From a virus: DNA of 32,122 bases. Positions within the stretch are counted from its first letter, which is position 1; each line of letters starts with the position of its first letter. Made by a program: the position numbers and the translations under genes. The DNA is taken from positions 1 through 32,122 of IMG/VR virus record IMGVR_UViG_3300008262_000197; one strand, given 5' to 3'. Shown in pieces: positions 6,253 through 16,900 of this stretch. The notes under the pieces were generated by a model, which saw only the letters and a list, made by a program, of their open reading frames with translations, was not told the DNA's origin and searched no databases.

Positions 6253-8586
6253 ATGCCAGATATTCGAGACATTGGTCGAACATTTGCTAATTTATTAACT
6301 CCTGCCGGTCAGGCAATTTCACAAATTGCAACCACTTCAGGATTGATCACAGGAGCAGCAAAACAAATAACCAATGCTGTCAGTGCCAATGCCGCCAGTT
6401 TCAACGTTTCAAAAATTGCACAGGTCGTAGAAAATCCCAGTCTTACCAGTTTGCTGAAGTCATTTGGCACAGTCAAACCGCCAGCAGGTGGACCACCGTA
6501 TCAGAATGTGCTTGAGCAATTTGCTTCCTATTCACCTCTATGGACCTTGGCCTGCCTCACACCAGAACAATTTAATAGACCTAGTTCATACCGAGGCTCA
6601 CCATATTTGTTGGACAACATTGTGTTGTCCTCTGCAGGAAGATATGATGTTAGTCGTACAAACACCTTGTACGGAGCTCCAGAATATTTTATTGATAATT
6701 TTCAGTTGTCCGCACAGCTAGGCGGCAGCGCAGCCGCTGGAAATACCAATGTAACAAGTTTTAAATTTGATGTATATGAACCTTATTCTTTGGGAATATT
6801 TTTACAAAGTCTGCAGGCAGCTGCCATAAATGCAGGATATCCCTCTTATCTCAATGATTGTCCTTACTTGTTAAAACTCGAAATAAACGGATCCTCTGAT
6901 GACGGTGCCGTATACAAGGGTTCTGATGAGTTGACCAAGTACTTTACAATTAAAATAACCAAAGTAGAATTCAAAGTAGACGAAGCCGGCAGCAAATACA
7001 CAGTTGAAGCTTCGCCCATGCACTATGCCGGATTCAGCGATGTGGTTACAAATATCACCACTGATTTGAAAATCACAGGTATGACAGTTGCCGAAGTCTT
7101 GGTGTCAGGACAAGAAAGCCTCTGTGCAAGATTGAATGAAACACAGTTGAAAAAAGTTAGTGACGGTCAAGCTAGGTATGCAGATATCTACGAAGTTGTA
7201 TTCCCTGTAACGTCATCAGATCCCATTGGCATTAGCACTTCGGATAATACTGAATTGCTCAAAGCCATAGCAGATCCAAAAAAGGAAAAAACACAAACAA
7301 TTTCTGCTTCTGAAAGACAGGCGCTGGCTGAAAATTTTGGTGAAGGTGATATGGGCAAAGCCAGCATGGGTTTTTCTGAAACCTCTGGCGGTAATTACAA
7401 TTTCAAACTGGCCGGAGATACAGTTGACGAAGATGGTAGGATAGTAAGAGAAACAATGACCATTGATCCCAAACAGCGAGAAATAAGATTTCCGCAGCAA
7501 ACAAAGATCACAGAAGTAATCCAACGTGTGCTGTTGTCTAGTGAATACTGTATTTCAAGATTGAAAGAAGACGCTGTTTCAAAAAATGATGGAAAAGTTG
7601 ATTGGTTTAGGATTGATGTGCAGATTCAATTGTTGGAGTTTGATCCTATTAGAAATATGCGAGCAAGGAGATATATCTATAGAGTTGTGCCATTTAGAGT
7701 CAGCGGCGCTATTTTTCAAAATTCAACTTCAGCCACGCCAGGTCAAGCAAAACTAGAAAGAATAATTGCCAAGAGATATGACTATCTATTCACCGGTCAA
7801 AACAATGATATAATAAAATTTGACTTGCAATTTAACGGACAATTTTATACGGGAATTTCCCCTAGGCCTATACAAAATAATGCCAATATTGCCAACAAAG
7901 AAACTGCTGATACTGCGGAAGAAAAGGTACCACAGGGAAGATTACAAACAGGTGATGCTCCCGAAAGCACCTTGTCAGTTAATGGATCTGCGCCTACTAA
8001 ACCAAATCCTTTATTGACTTTTCCGTCGGCCTCTGGCGAAAAAACAGTTGAACAGATGGTGGCAGATAATTTTAATCAATCGTTCACTAGAAGTTCGGAT
8101 ATGGTCACTGTGAATATAGATATCCTAGGGGACCTATATTATCTTTCTGACAGTGGCCTAAATTCAAATTACTTTGCAGATGAAGGACCCAACGAGCTAA
8201 TCAAAGCAGACGCATCTATGAATTGGGAAGGCAGTGAGATATTCATTTATATCACGTGGCGCAATCCTATTGAACCTAATCTTGGCACCTCAGGACAAGG
8301 CGGATTATATAATTTTCCCAACGGTGGAAAAGTAACGCCTTTCAGTGGAATTTACAAAGTCACGGAAGTTGAAAGCAAATTTTCCGGAGGAACCTTTCAA
8401 CAGACTCTAAAACTAGCTCGTCAACCACAACAAGATATCGACTATGTGGGCACAGCAAAAATCTCCGCACAAAATTCATCAGTATACGACACTACAAAAG
8501 AAGAACCGCCCAAGACTGGTCCAGTTGATTATACAGATGAAGAGATAGCACAAAACAATGCCGACCTCGGCGACTTCCCAGGATAA
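6253..8586 (+). CDS. Large virion protein, probable baseplate hub (gp27-like position)
   Basis: This 777-residue protein lies between gp53 and gp5, where T4-like phages often keep a hub component. The N-terminal 70 residues are Ala/Ser-rich and probably helical. Residues about 110-270 form a beta-rich region (YFIDNFQLSAQ, FKFDVYEPYSLGIFLQSLQ, YFTIKITKVEFKV, KYTVEASPM). The C-terminal part (about 610-735) has strands typical of hub proteins of the gp27 and late-control-D fold: VTVNIDILGDLYYL, IFIYITWRNP, FSGIYKVTEVESKF and GTFQQTLKLARQP. This last pattern is the main reason for the hub call. No enzymatic motif is visible. Its start is set by an AGGA seven bases upstream, inside the end of gp53. 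It may combine roles that T4 splits between gp27 and other hub parts; that is inference. Confidence 0.6.
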   Translation: MPDIRDIGRTFANLLTPAGQAISQIATTSGLITGAAKQITNAVSANAASFNVSKIAQVVENPSLTSLLKSFGTVKPPAGGPPYQNVLEQFASYSPLWTLACLTPEQFNRPSSYRGSPYLLDNIVLSSAGRYDVSRTNTLYGAPEYFIDNFQLSAQLGGSAAAGNTNVTSFKFDVYEPYSLGIFLQSLQAAAINAGYPSYLNDCPYLLKLEINGSSDDGAVYKGSDELTKYFTIKITKVEFKVDEAGSKYTVEASPMHYAGFSDVVTNITTDLKITGMTVAEVLVSGQESLCARLNETQLKKVSDGQARYADIYEVVFPVTSSDPIGISTSDNTELLKAIADPKKEKTQTISASERQALAENFGEGDMGKASMGFSETSGGNYNFKLAGDTVDEDGRIVRETMTIDPKQREIRFPQQTKITEVIQRVLLSSEYCISRLKEDAVSKNDGKVDWFRIDVQIQLLEFDPIRNMRARRYIYRVVPFRVSGAIFQNSTSATPGQAKLERIIAKRYDYLFTGQNNDIIKFDLQFNGQFYTGISPRPIQNNANIANKETADTAEEKVPQGRLQTGDAPESTLSVNGSAPTKPNPLLTFPSASGEKTVEQMVADNFNQSFTRSSDMVTVNIDILGDLYYLSDSGLNSNYFADEGPNELIKADASMNWEGSEIFIYITWRNPIEPNLGTSGQGGLYNFPNGGKVTPFSGIYKVTEVESKFSGGTFQQTLKLARQPQQDIDYVGTAKISAQNSSVYDTTKEEPPKTGPVDYTDEEIAQNNADLGDFPG

Positions 8587-8589
8587 TAA

Positions 8590-10089
8590 ATGGCCATAGA
8601 AAAACGCTCACCTGAAAAACCCGGTGGTACCAAACTACCCGTAGGTATAATGATGGCCAAGGTGGTTGGTTATCTTGACCCATCGTTTATGTGCGGCCTT
8701 GAAGTCACTCTGTTGAGAGAAATTGGCAACGACATTGGAGACAGCGGACAAAGTTACAGTGTAAAATATGCCAGCCCTTTTTATGGATCTACTGCATATG
8801 AAAACATGGGCCAGAATGTGGCCGATTTCAATGACACGCAGAAAACCTATGGCATGTGGTTCCCTGCTGTGGAAATAGGTACCACAGTATTAGTAGCCTT
8901 TGTGAATGGTGATGCATCTGAAGGTTATTTTATAGGCTGTGTGCCCGGTAGATTTATGAATCAGATGATTCCAGCCATAGGAGCATCGTCAGCCTTTGAA
9001 GCCACCGCAGAACAAAAAAAGAAATACGATACTACCTTGCCTTTGCCTGTAGCAGAAATTAATAGAAAAGCCAACACTCTTGAAAAAGGCACAAACACTG
9101 AAAAAATAAAAAAAGCCATACACCCCATAGCTGACAGATTCTTAGAACAGGGTCTATTAGAGGATGATGTTAGAGGAATAACCACGTCAAGCGGTAGACG
9201 CATGGTACCTAATTCAGTATTTGGTATCTCAACTCCCGGCCCATTTGATAGAGGCGCCAATGCCAAGAAACAATTCATAGGCAGTCCGCAGAGCAAAAGT
9301 CCTGTGCAACTTCCGGCCAGTAGACTTGGAGGTACTACCCTAGTAATGGATGACGGTGATGATCGTTTTATTAGAAAAAAGCCTGCAGGCGAAGGTCCAG
9401 TCGAATATGCAGAAGTTGAAAAAAAAGAAAAAGGCAACGTAGATATTCCCTTTAATGAATATTTTAGAGTGCGTACTCGTACCGGTCATCAAATACTTTT
9501 GCACAATAGCGAAGACTTAATTTACATAGGAAATGCACGTGGTACCGCATGGATTGAATTAACCAGCAATGGAAAAATTGACATCTATGCTGAAGACAGT
9601 ATTAGTATACACACTGAGAATGATTTAAATTTTCGTGCCGATCGAGACATAAATTTTGAAGCTGGCCGCAATGTGAATATAAAAGCAGCTGGCGGAAAAA
9701 TGCAATTAGAATCAGTTGGCAGCGTGAATATAATTGCTGCTGCAGATGGCAAGATCACTGTGGGAGCAGGATTTGATCTTGTATCGGGATCAGGTACGAA
9801 ATTGTCTTCAGGCGGAGCGACTAACATTAAATCATCAGATACCAATATTGACGGTGGCAACATTAATTTAAATTCTGGACTGGCAGTAGCAGCAACTCCT
9901 GCTTCGCCGTTGAGTACTCATACTAATCCTAAAACTAGTTCTAGCAGTGAATGGGTTAACAAAAAGAGATATCAGAATGGTACTATGACAAGCATAATGA
10001 AACGAATTCCAATGCACGAACCTTGGCTGCTGCATGAAAATCAAGCGCCAACACTGCTAACACCAACAAGTACTGATAGAGATACATAA
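8590..10089 (+). CDS. 5: Baseplate hub spike gp5, lysozyme domain absent
   Basis: This 499-residue protein is the spike at the centre of the baseplate. Residues about 15-125 form the OB-fold: GIMMAKVVGYLDP at the start and VLVAFVNGDASEGYFIGCVP at the end. Residues about 293-430 are a stretch of short strand repeats of the type IDIYAEDSISIHTENDL and INFEAGRNVNIKA, the beta-helix that makes the needle, as in T4 gp5 and VgrG. Between them, where T4 gp5 carries its lysozyme, I see a linker and no Glu/Asp/Thr lysozyme motif. The C-terminus ends with MKRIPMHEPW, a segment I recall as conserved in marine phage gp5. An AGGA six bases before the ATG overlaps the end of the preceding gene. Confidence 0.85.
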   Translation: MAIEKRSPEKPGGTKLPVGIMMAKVVGYLDPSFMCGLEVTLLREIGNDIGDSGQSYSVKYASPFYGSTAYENMGQNVADFNDTQKTYGMWFPAVEIGTTVLVAFVNGDASEGYFIGCVPGRFMNQMIPAIGASSAFEATAEQKKKYDTTLPLPVAEINRKANTLEKGTNTEKIKKAIHPIADRFLEQGLLEDDVRGITTSSGRRMVPNSVFGISTPGPFDRGANAKKQFIGSPQSKSPVQLPASRLGGTTLVMDDGDDRFIRKKPAGEGPVEYAEVEKKEKGNVDIPFNEYFRVRTRTGHQILLHNSEDLIYIGNARGTAWIELTSNGKIDIYAEDSISIHTENDLNFRADRDINFEAGRNVNIKAAGGKMQLESVGSVNIIAAADGKITVGAGFDLVSGSGTKLSSGGATNIKSSDTNIDGGNINLNSGLAVAATPASPLSTHTNPKTSSSSEWVNKKRYQNGTMTSIMKRIPMHEPWLLHENQAPTLLTPTSTDRDT

Positions 10090-10090
10090 A

Positions 10091-10528
10091 ATGGCAAAAA
10101 TATATAACAAAAAATCAGTGGCTGCATTTACCGCCAGTACTGGTAATAACAGCACAGCAGCATTTACCTACAAGGGTTTCAGTTCTCAAGAAACTAAATC
10201 TAATTTCAAGTCGTATGATATTGATCTTGTCAAACAGGATATCATAAATCATTTTTACATTCGCAAAGGTGAGAAATTAATGAATCCCGATTTTGGTACT
10301 GTGATATGGGATCTGTTGTTTGAACAATTTACCGAAGAAGTCAAAAAACTTATAACAGAAGATGTTGAACAGATCATTAACTATGATCCCCGTATAGCAA
10401 TTAACGGAGTAATTATAGACAGCACAGATATGGGCATACGAATAGAAGCAGATATCACCTATATTCCATTTAATATCAATGAACGAATGACTTTTGATTT
10501 TGATCGAGAAAATAATATTATAAAGTAA
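10091..10528 (+). CDS. 25: Baseplate wedge protein gp25
   Basis: This 145-residue protein belongs to the gp25/TssE family, whose fold resembles lysozyme but which serves as the structural link that starts sheath assembly. The conserved region is IRKGEKLMNPDFGTVIWDLL (residues 57-76), then an EEVKKLI helix and IINYDPRIAI. The family's EPR motif, which binds the core wedge bundle, reads DPR here (residues 98-100), a conservative change. T4 gp25 has 132 residues, so the size is normal. It begins two bases after the gp5 stop and is followed by gp6, the usual order in T4-like phages. Confidence 0.95.
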   Translation: MAKIYNKKSVAAFTASTGNNSTAAFTYKGFSSQETKSNFKSYDIDLVKQDIINHFYIRKGEKLMNPDFGTVIWDLLFEQFTEEVKKLITEDVEQIINYDPRIAINGVIIDSTDMGIRIEADITYIPFNINERMTFDFDRENNIIK

Positions 10529-10544
10529 GCAGTTAATTTTATTA

Positions 10545-10552
10545 GTTAAATA
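10545..10552 (+). promoter_or_regulatory. Weak candidate late promoter before gp6
   Basis: The 41-base gap between gp25 and gp6 is the longest within the structural operon. It holds GTTAAATA, six of eight matches to TATAAATA with the core TAAATA intact, about 18 bases before the gp6 ATG. An AGGA at 10559-10562 serves as ribosome binding site. A match this loose could be chance in AT-rich DNA. Confidence 0.25.
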
Positions 10553-10569
10553 CATGATAGGATAGCAAA

Positions 10570-13500
10570 ATGACCACAACGTCTAGACAAAACAACTTGA
10601 TATTGAACGAAGACTGGACTAGAATCTACCAGACTTTTCAAAATGCCGATTTCAAAAGCTACGATTTTGAAAATCTTCGCAGAGTCATCATTGCCTATTT
10701 CAGAGAAAACTATCCAGAAGATTTCAACGATTACATTGAAAGTTCAGAATATCTTGCCTTAATTGATGCCATTGCTTTTCTAGGACAAAGCCTATCTTTT
10801 AGAATAGATCTAGCTAGCCGAGAAAATTTTATCGAGTTGGCAGAACGTAAAGAAAGTGTTTTACGTCTTGCAAAAATGTTGAGTTATAATGCCAAGCGCA
10901 ATCTACCGTCAGTTGGGCTGTTGAAATTTGACACCATAAGCACCACTGAAAGTGTGTTGGACAACAACGGTAAGAATCTAGCGCAACAGACCATTGTATG
11001 GAATGATCCCACTAATTCTAACTGGGTAGAACAATTTGTCACGGTGTTAAATGCTGCGATGACAGATAACACAGCATTTGGTCGCAGCCAAGGGTCTGCA
11101 ACAATTGACGGAATACCCACAGAACAATATCGATTTAGAACATCGTCGAGCGACGTGCCTATTTTTACCTACAGCAAAATAGTAGCAGGTCGACAAATGA
11201 CATTCGAATTAGTCAGTACCAGTTTCAAAGGCAAAGAAGAAATCTACGAAGAATCTCCAGTCCCCGGTAATCAATTAGGATTTGTGTATAGAAATGATGG
11301 TAAAGGTGGAACCAGTGCTAATACTGGATTTTACCTAATGTTCAAACAAGGTAGTCTGCAGCTGGCAGATTTTTCAATTGATATTCCTGCAACGAATGAA
11401 TTAATTGCTGTGGACAGCAATAATATCAACAACAACGATGTATGGTTATTTGCATTGAATTCGGCAGGCGTACAATTAAACGAATGGACCAAAGTATCCG
11501 CTCTCATAGGTAATAACATATCATACAACAGTATTAATAATAATATTAGAAATATCTATTCAGTGATCACAAAAGAAAATGATAGAATTGATCTAGCGTT
11601 TGCAGACGGAGTATATGGTAATCTGCCTCAAGGATCGTTTAGAGTCTATTATAGAACCAGTAATGGTCTCAGCTATCAAATAGCACCAAACGAAATGCGC
11701 GGTATTAGTATTGCTGTGCCCTATGTCAGCAAATCAGGAGTCCGTCATACACTAACATTGACCATGAGTCTCAAATCTACCGTGAGTTCATCTTCTCCAA
11801 GTGAGTCCCTAGCTTCAATTAGAACAAATGCTCCTGCGCAATACTACACACAGAATAGAATGATAACCGGAGAAGACTACAATCTCGCCCCATTATCTAC
11901 TTCACAGAACATTCTCAAAGTAAAAGCAATCAATAGAGTATCAAGTGGAATCAGTAGAAACTATGACTTAATTGATGCCAGTGGAAAATATTCCAGCATA
12001 AATGTATTTGCTGCCGATGGACTCATTTATAAACAAAACGTTGAGAAATCCTTAGCATTTAAATTCACAAATAGAATTGATATCATTAATTTTATACGCA
12101 ACAGTATCGAACCTATTTTCACTTCTGCAGATACTTACAATTTTTATCTCACTAAATTTGACAAGATCTTGTTTAGTGATACAAATTATCGCTGGAAACA
12201 GATAACCACAGATGTGAATAATTCTACCGGATATTTTTACAATTTTATTGATAATATAATTTTAAAAGTTGGATCATATACCACTAGCACACTGCAATAC
12301 ATCACTCCAGGTACACTGGTTAAATTTACAGCACCAGCAGGTAAGTCTTTTAGACGCGGTAAATTGGTTACCACCGATGCCAACGATCCTGAACAGAAAG
12401 ATCGATTGTGGACCAAAGTGATTAAAATTACTGGCGACGGCACCAATGCAGGTGTGGGAATTCTATCTTCCGGACTGGGAGCAGTTCAGTTTAGCGACGT
12501 TATCCCATCAGAAGCCATTGCTACAAGGATAGTGGCTAAATTTGTGAATAATCTTCCTAACGGAATAGAAAATGAAATGATCAACCTAATGTTGGCCAAT
12601 CTCAATTTTGGCCTGCGTTTCTCTGTAAGTGATTCAACTTGGAAATTAGTGGCCACTGCCGATTTAAATCTTCTTAATGATTTCAGCCTTGGTAAAAGTG
12701 GTGACACAACCAGTCAAAATTTAGATTCGTCATGGATTATTGCATTTGTCAAACAGGCAGATGAATATTTTGTTAGAATACGTGGTTTAGAGTATGTGTT
12801 CGGCAGCCTAGAAGAAAATAGATTTTACTATGATAGCTCACAAAAAACCTATAACGGTAAAACCGGTGATGTGGTCAAAGATCAAATTAAGATTTTAGGA
12901 ATTAATCCGGACAGTAACCTTTTGAATCCTCTGAAGCAAGATATAACTTTTGCTATTAGTGATGCTATTACCTTTGACGACGGATATCAAAGTACAGAAG
13001 AAATCAAAATTGAATTTTATGATTCTGATAGCGATGGAGTAATTGACAATCCCGAAGCATTTGAACAGGTAGCGGGACTAGATTTTGATTTGAAATTTTT
13101 ATTCTTTCAAGAATCTGTAGACGTGGCAGGTAATAAAATTAGACAATATGTTGATAATAGTGATAACGCTATTATTGTGATCCAGAAAGAAAGTCTGATT
13201 AATGTTAATGACTATGCCGACGGTCAATTGATCTACTTCTATGATAGCAATGAAAATGTGATCAAGCGAGTTGATCGAAACACAAATACTTTGGTATTAG
13301 AAAGTTCATACACTGCAAATTACGGCAGAGCAGGACTTAAATTCCAATACATTCACAATGCTAATGTTGATCGCAGAATTGATCCTAGCTCTAGCAATAT
13401 TGTTGATGTGTATCTTTTGACACGAAGCTATAACACTGCATTTAGAAATTATCTTGCAGGCGCAGCCAAGAAACCAGATGAACCAAACAGTGATAGTCTA

Positions 13501-13971
13501 CGAATTGCATTTGGTTCAAATTTAGATCTAATCAAATCTATATCCGATGAAATAATATATCATCCTGTGGCCTACAAGGTGTTGTTTGGATCAACTGCCG
13601 ACGTGCAGTTCCAAGCAAAATTTAAAATAGTTAAAAATTCAAATAGACTAATCAACGACAACGATCTAAAAGTTAAAATTATAAATGCTATCAACGAATT
13701 TTTTGATATCAATAATTGGGATTTTGGTGATAGATTTTACGTCAGTGAATTGGTCACATATGTGATTAACACAGCAGCTCCAGACATCAGCAACATGATA
13801 ATTCTGCCAAGACAGATTACACAGTCATTTGGTAGTTTGTTTGAGATACAAAGCAGAGTTGATGAAATTTTTGTCAGCGGCGCTACAGTAGATGACATAG
13901 AAATTGTAACTGCAATTTCTGCTTCGGAACTTAGAATATCCGTTGATTCAGTTATATCGAGTACAAATTAA
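10570..13971 (+). CDS. 6: Baseplate wedge protein gp6, extended form
   Basis: This 1133-residue protein is the gp6 wedge component that forms the ring around the hub. The N-terminus is typical: WTRIYQTFQNADFKSYDFEN, LRRVIIAYF, then EYLALIDAIAFLGQSL and LAERKESVLRLAKMLSYNA (about residues 15-115). The part around 380-460 (ESLASIRTNAPAQYYTQNR, ITGEDYN) matches the core of baseplate J/gp6 proteins. The C-terminal part (about 960-1090), with LRIAFGSN, YHPVAYKVLFG and FYVSELVTYVINT, also fits. T4 gp6 has 660 residues; the extra length sits mostly in the middle (about 480-930) and includes an EF-hand-type loop. AGGA seven bases before the ATG sets the start. The next gene begins two bases after the stop. 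Confidence 0.9.
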   Translation: MTTTSRQNNLILNEDWTRIYQTFQNADFKSYDFENLRRVIIAYFRENYPEDFNDYIESSEYLALIDAIAFLGQSLSFRIDLASRENFIELAERKESVLRLAKMLSYNAKRNLPSVGLLKFDTISTTESVLDNNGKNLAQQTIVWNDPTNSNWVEQFVTVLNAAMTDNTAFGRSQGSATIDGIPTEQYRFRTSSSDVPIFTYSKIVAGRQMTFELVSTSFKGKEEIYEESPVPGNQLGFVYRNDGKGGTSANTGFYLMFKQGSLQLADFSIDIPATNELIAVDSNNINNNDVWLFALNSAGVQLNEWTKVSALIGNNISYNSINNNIRNIYSVITKENDRIDLAFADGVYGNLPQGSFRVYYRTSNGLSYQIAPNEMRGISIAVPYVSKSGVRHTLTLTMSLKSTVSSSSPSESLASIRTNAPAQYYTQNRMITGEDYNLAPLSTSQNILKVKAINRVSSGISRNYDLIDASGKYSSINVFAADGLIYKQNVEKSLAFKFTNRIDIINFIRNSIEPIFTSADTYNFYLTKFDKILFSDTNYRWKQITTDVNNSTGYFYNFIDNIILKVGSYTTSTLQYITPGTLVKFTAPAGKSFRRGKLVTTDANDPEQKDRLWTKVIKITGDGTNAGVGILSSGLGAVQFSDVIPSEAIATRIVAKFVNNLPNGIENEMINLMLANLNFGLRFSVSDSTWKLVATADLNLLNDFSLGKSGDTTSQNLDSSWIIAFVKQADEYFVRIRGLEYVFGSLEENRFYYDSSQKTYNGKTGDVVKDQIKILGINPDSNLLNPLKQDITFAISDAITFDDGYQSTEEIKIEFYDSDSDGVIDNPEAFEQVAGLDFDLKFLFFQESVDVAGNKIRQYVDNSDNAIIVIQKESLINVNDYADGQLIYFYDSNENVIKRVDRNTNTLVLESSYTANYGRAGLKFQYIHNANVDRRIDPSSSNIVDVYLLTRSYNTAFRNYLAGAAKKPDEPNSDSLRIAFGSNLDLIKSISDEIIYHPVAYKVLFGSTADVQFQAKFKIVKNSNRLINDNDLKVKIINAINEFFDINNWDFGDRFYVSELVTYVINTAAPDISNMIILPRQITQSFGSLFEIQSRVDEIFVSGATVDDIEIVTAISASELRISVDSVISSTN
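13021..13056 (+). other. EF-hand-type calcium loop inside gp6
   Basis: Residues 818-829 of gp6 read DSDSDGVIDNPE. Asp is at positions 1, 3, 5 and 9, Gly at 6, Ile at 8 and Glu at 12, which is a full match to the 12-residue EF-hand loop. Flanking helices are not obvious, so it may be a dockerin- or thrombospondin-like single calcium loop in the inserted middle region. Confidence 0.6.
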
Positions 13972-13973
13972 AA

Positions 13974-16900
13974 ATGGCAGATAAAATATTTCCCAACAGC
14001 GGTCTACCTATTAGAAAAACTTCTGAACTACTCCCACAGATTTTTCAAACGGAAGCAAATCAAAAATTTCTAGCAGCGACTCTGGACCCTCTGACTCAAC
14101 CAGGTGTACTTGAAAAGAAAGTGGGATATATAGGCAGAAGATACGGCAAAACATTTAATACCAAAGACATATATCTTGACAGTGACGAAACACTAAGAAG
14201 TAGATATCAGCTAGAACCAGCAGTTGTGGTTGAAAAAGATCAAAAGGTTACTGACTTTTGGGACTATATAGATTTTAAAAATCAAATAAAGTTTTTTAAC
14301 AACAACGAAGAAAGAGACGACTTAATAGTATCGCAGGATCACTATACTTGGAATCCTCCTATAGAATGGGACAAGATGGTCAATTATCGTGAGTACTATT
14401 GGGTGCCTGAAGGTCCACCGCCAATTAAAATTCTTGGCCAAGCGCAGAACATCACTAGCACCTATCGTGTGAGATCTGGTGTGGGTAGCGTTTTTATATT
14501 CACACCAGATGGCTTGACCAACAATCCTGCAATCACCTTGTATAGAGGGCAGACTTACAAATTCCAAGTTGCAACACCAGGCAATCCATTTATCATTAGA
14601 ACCAATGTTGATACAGGTACATTGCAATACAATCCTGTATTCCCCTATGTCCAAGGCCAGCTCACTGTGTTTGATGGTAAGATATGGAAGGCCAAAAAAA
14701 ATATCAATCCTGCAGACGGCAGCACCATAGATGAAAACAGTGATGATTGGGAGTTTGTTGATGCAGCCAACGAGACTACTTCGTTTGACTATACCAAAGG
14801 ATTGACCAATAACGGAACTGAAAATGGCACCATAACTTTCACTGTGCCTCTAGATGCACCCGATGTGCTATTCTATCAAAGCTTCACAGATCCCAATAGA
14901 TTTGGTCGTTTCATAATTGCTAATATTGAAAGCAATACTAAAATTGATATTGAAAAAGAGATTCTTGGTAAAACCACATATACCAGCAGCAATGGTATAA
15001 CTTTCAGTAACGGCATGATAGTTTATTTTACTGGCACAGTATCACCGGCAAAATACAGTAATCAATCTATGAACAACAAATGGGTAGTAGAAGGTGTAGG
15101 AGAAAAGATTTCATTGATCAATGTTGCTGATCTTGTGGTATCTGCTACATTTTCAAATTCTTCGCCAGAAATCTTATTTGATAATGGTGGATTTGATACT
15201 CAACCCTTTGATGATGCTGCTGCATTTCCTAGCAACAAAGATTATATCACAATTAACAGAGCCAGTGCGGATTCTAATCCATGGTCAAGATACAACAGAT
15301 GGTATCACAGGGCAGTCCTAGATTATGCTCATGGCCTAAATCAATCTAGTTTTTCAGCAGATGAAACTGCTAGAGCAAAACGTCCTATAATAGAATTCAA
15401 ATCAAATTTAAAATTATACAATCACGGATCACTGGCAATGCCTGCAGTGGATTATGTAGACGATTTTACCACAGATGTATTTTCAGTTATAGAAGGCAGT
15501 AGCGGATATATCATCGATGGCGAAAGTCTTTTTGATGGTGCTAGAATTTTGATAACCAACGACACTGACAAGTTGGCAAATAATCAAATATACACAGTGA
15601 AATTTATTAGGCATGTCAACTCAAGACAAATCAGTCTGATAAGAAGTTCAGAATTAGATCCCACAGTGGGAGAGTGTGTGTTAATTAGACTGGGCCTTGC
15701 AAATCGTGGATTCATGTATCACTTCAACGGCACCAACTGGATCAAGAGCCAGACAAAAACAAGTGTCAATCAAGCCCCATTATTTGATATGTTTGATGCT
15801 GATGCTGTAAGTTTTGGTGATAGTGAATCATATCCCGTGAGCTCGTTTGTGGGCAGTCCGATTATCAGCTACAAACAAGGCATAGGTGTTGTTGACAACG
15901 AGCTAGGCTTTGCTATCAGTTATCTTAATATAGATAATGTTGGAGATATACAGTTTGCTTGGAATCTAGACAGTGATGTTTTTAACTACACCATCGATAA
16001 AAAACTGTATTATAAAAATCTAGCCACAGGATTTTACAAATTTAACACAGATGAACAGTATGACAATGGTTGGTTAAAACTAGATCCTGATTTTGTGCAA
16101 CCTATAATAGATACAATTACTGTAAATTCTATTACTAATGAACTTGTCACATCAGTAGTAGATTGGACCACACTTGCAGATGACAAGATAGCAAAGATTT
16201 TATTTTATCTCAACGGTGTACAACTACGTGACACCTATACAAGAAACATCAACACCTTCACTTTCACAACAAATTTTGCTGTTGGCGATGTTATCACAAT
16301 TAAATTATTTGCAGACACTGTGCCTGACCTAGGATATTATGAAATACCAATGGGTCTGGAAAAAAATCCTCTAAATGAAAGAATAAACACATTTACTCTC
16401 GGACAGGCATCTGACCATATTTCTAGCGGACTAGAAATGCTAGATAATTTTGTTGGGCGATATCCTGGCAGTAATAATCTACGTGATATCAGTGGATTTC
16501 AAAATCTTACTAGACGATTTCTAAAACATTCTAGTCCCGCCCCACTGTCGATAGCATTGTTATGTGATAAAGAAATCAATATCATCAAGTCTATACAGTA
16601 TGCCAAAAAAACCTATACAGATTTTAAAAACAGTTTCATCACACTAGCCAATGAACTGTACTATGATCAAACTCCAAAAGATTTTGTAGATTCTATACTA
16701 GAAGAAATCAGCAGATCACAAAATTCTACCAGACCCTTTGCCGGATCGGACATGATCGGTAGTGGAGCATATTCTACAATAGACTACACAGTAGAAGACA
16801 CCGGGATCAAAACATTTGCACTGTCTGAAAAATTTGATCTTGCTACACTTAGTTCTCGAGCAGTCTATGTGTATTATAACAATCAACAGCTTTTACATGC

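Noticed and set aside
8961-9437. 158-codon minus-strand frame opposite gp5
   Set aside because: It lies wholly inside a well-supported gene, its product is a Ser/Phe-rich shadow, and no ribosome site is evident.
13679-13686. TATAAATG, seven of eight matches to the late promoter, inside gp6
   Set aside because: It lies about 290 bases before the next gene and within coding sequence. Such matches are expected by chance in DNA this AT-rich.
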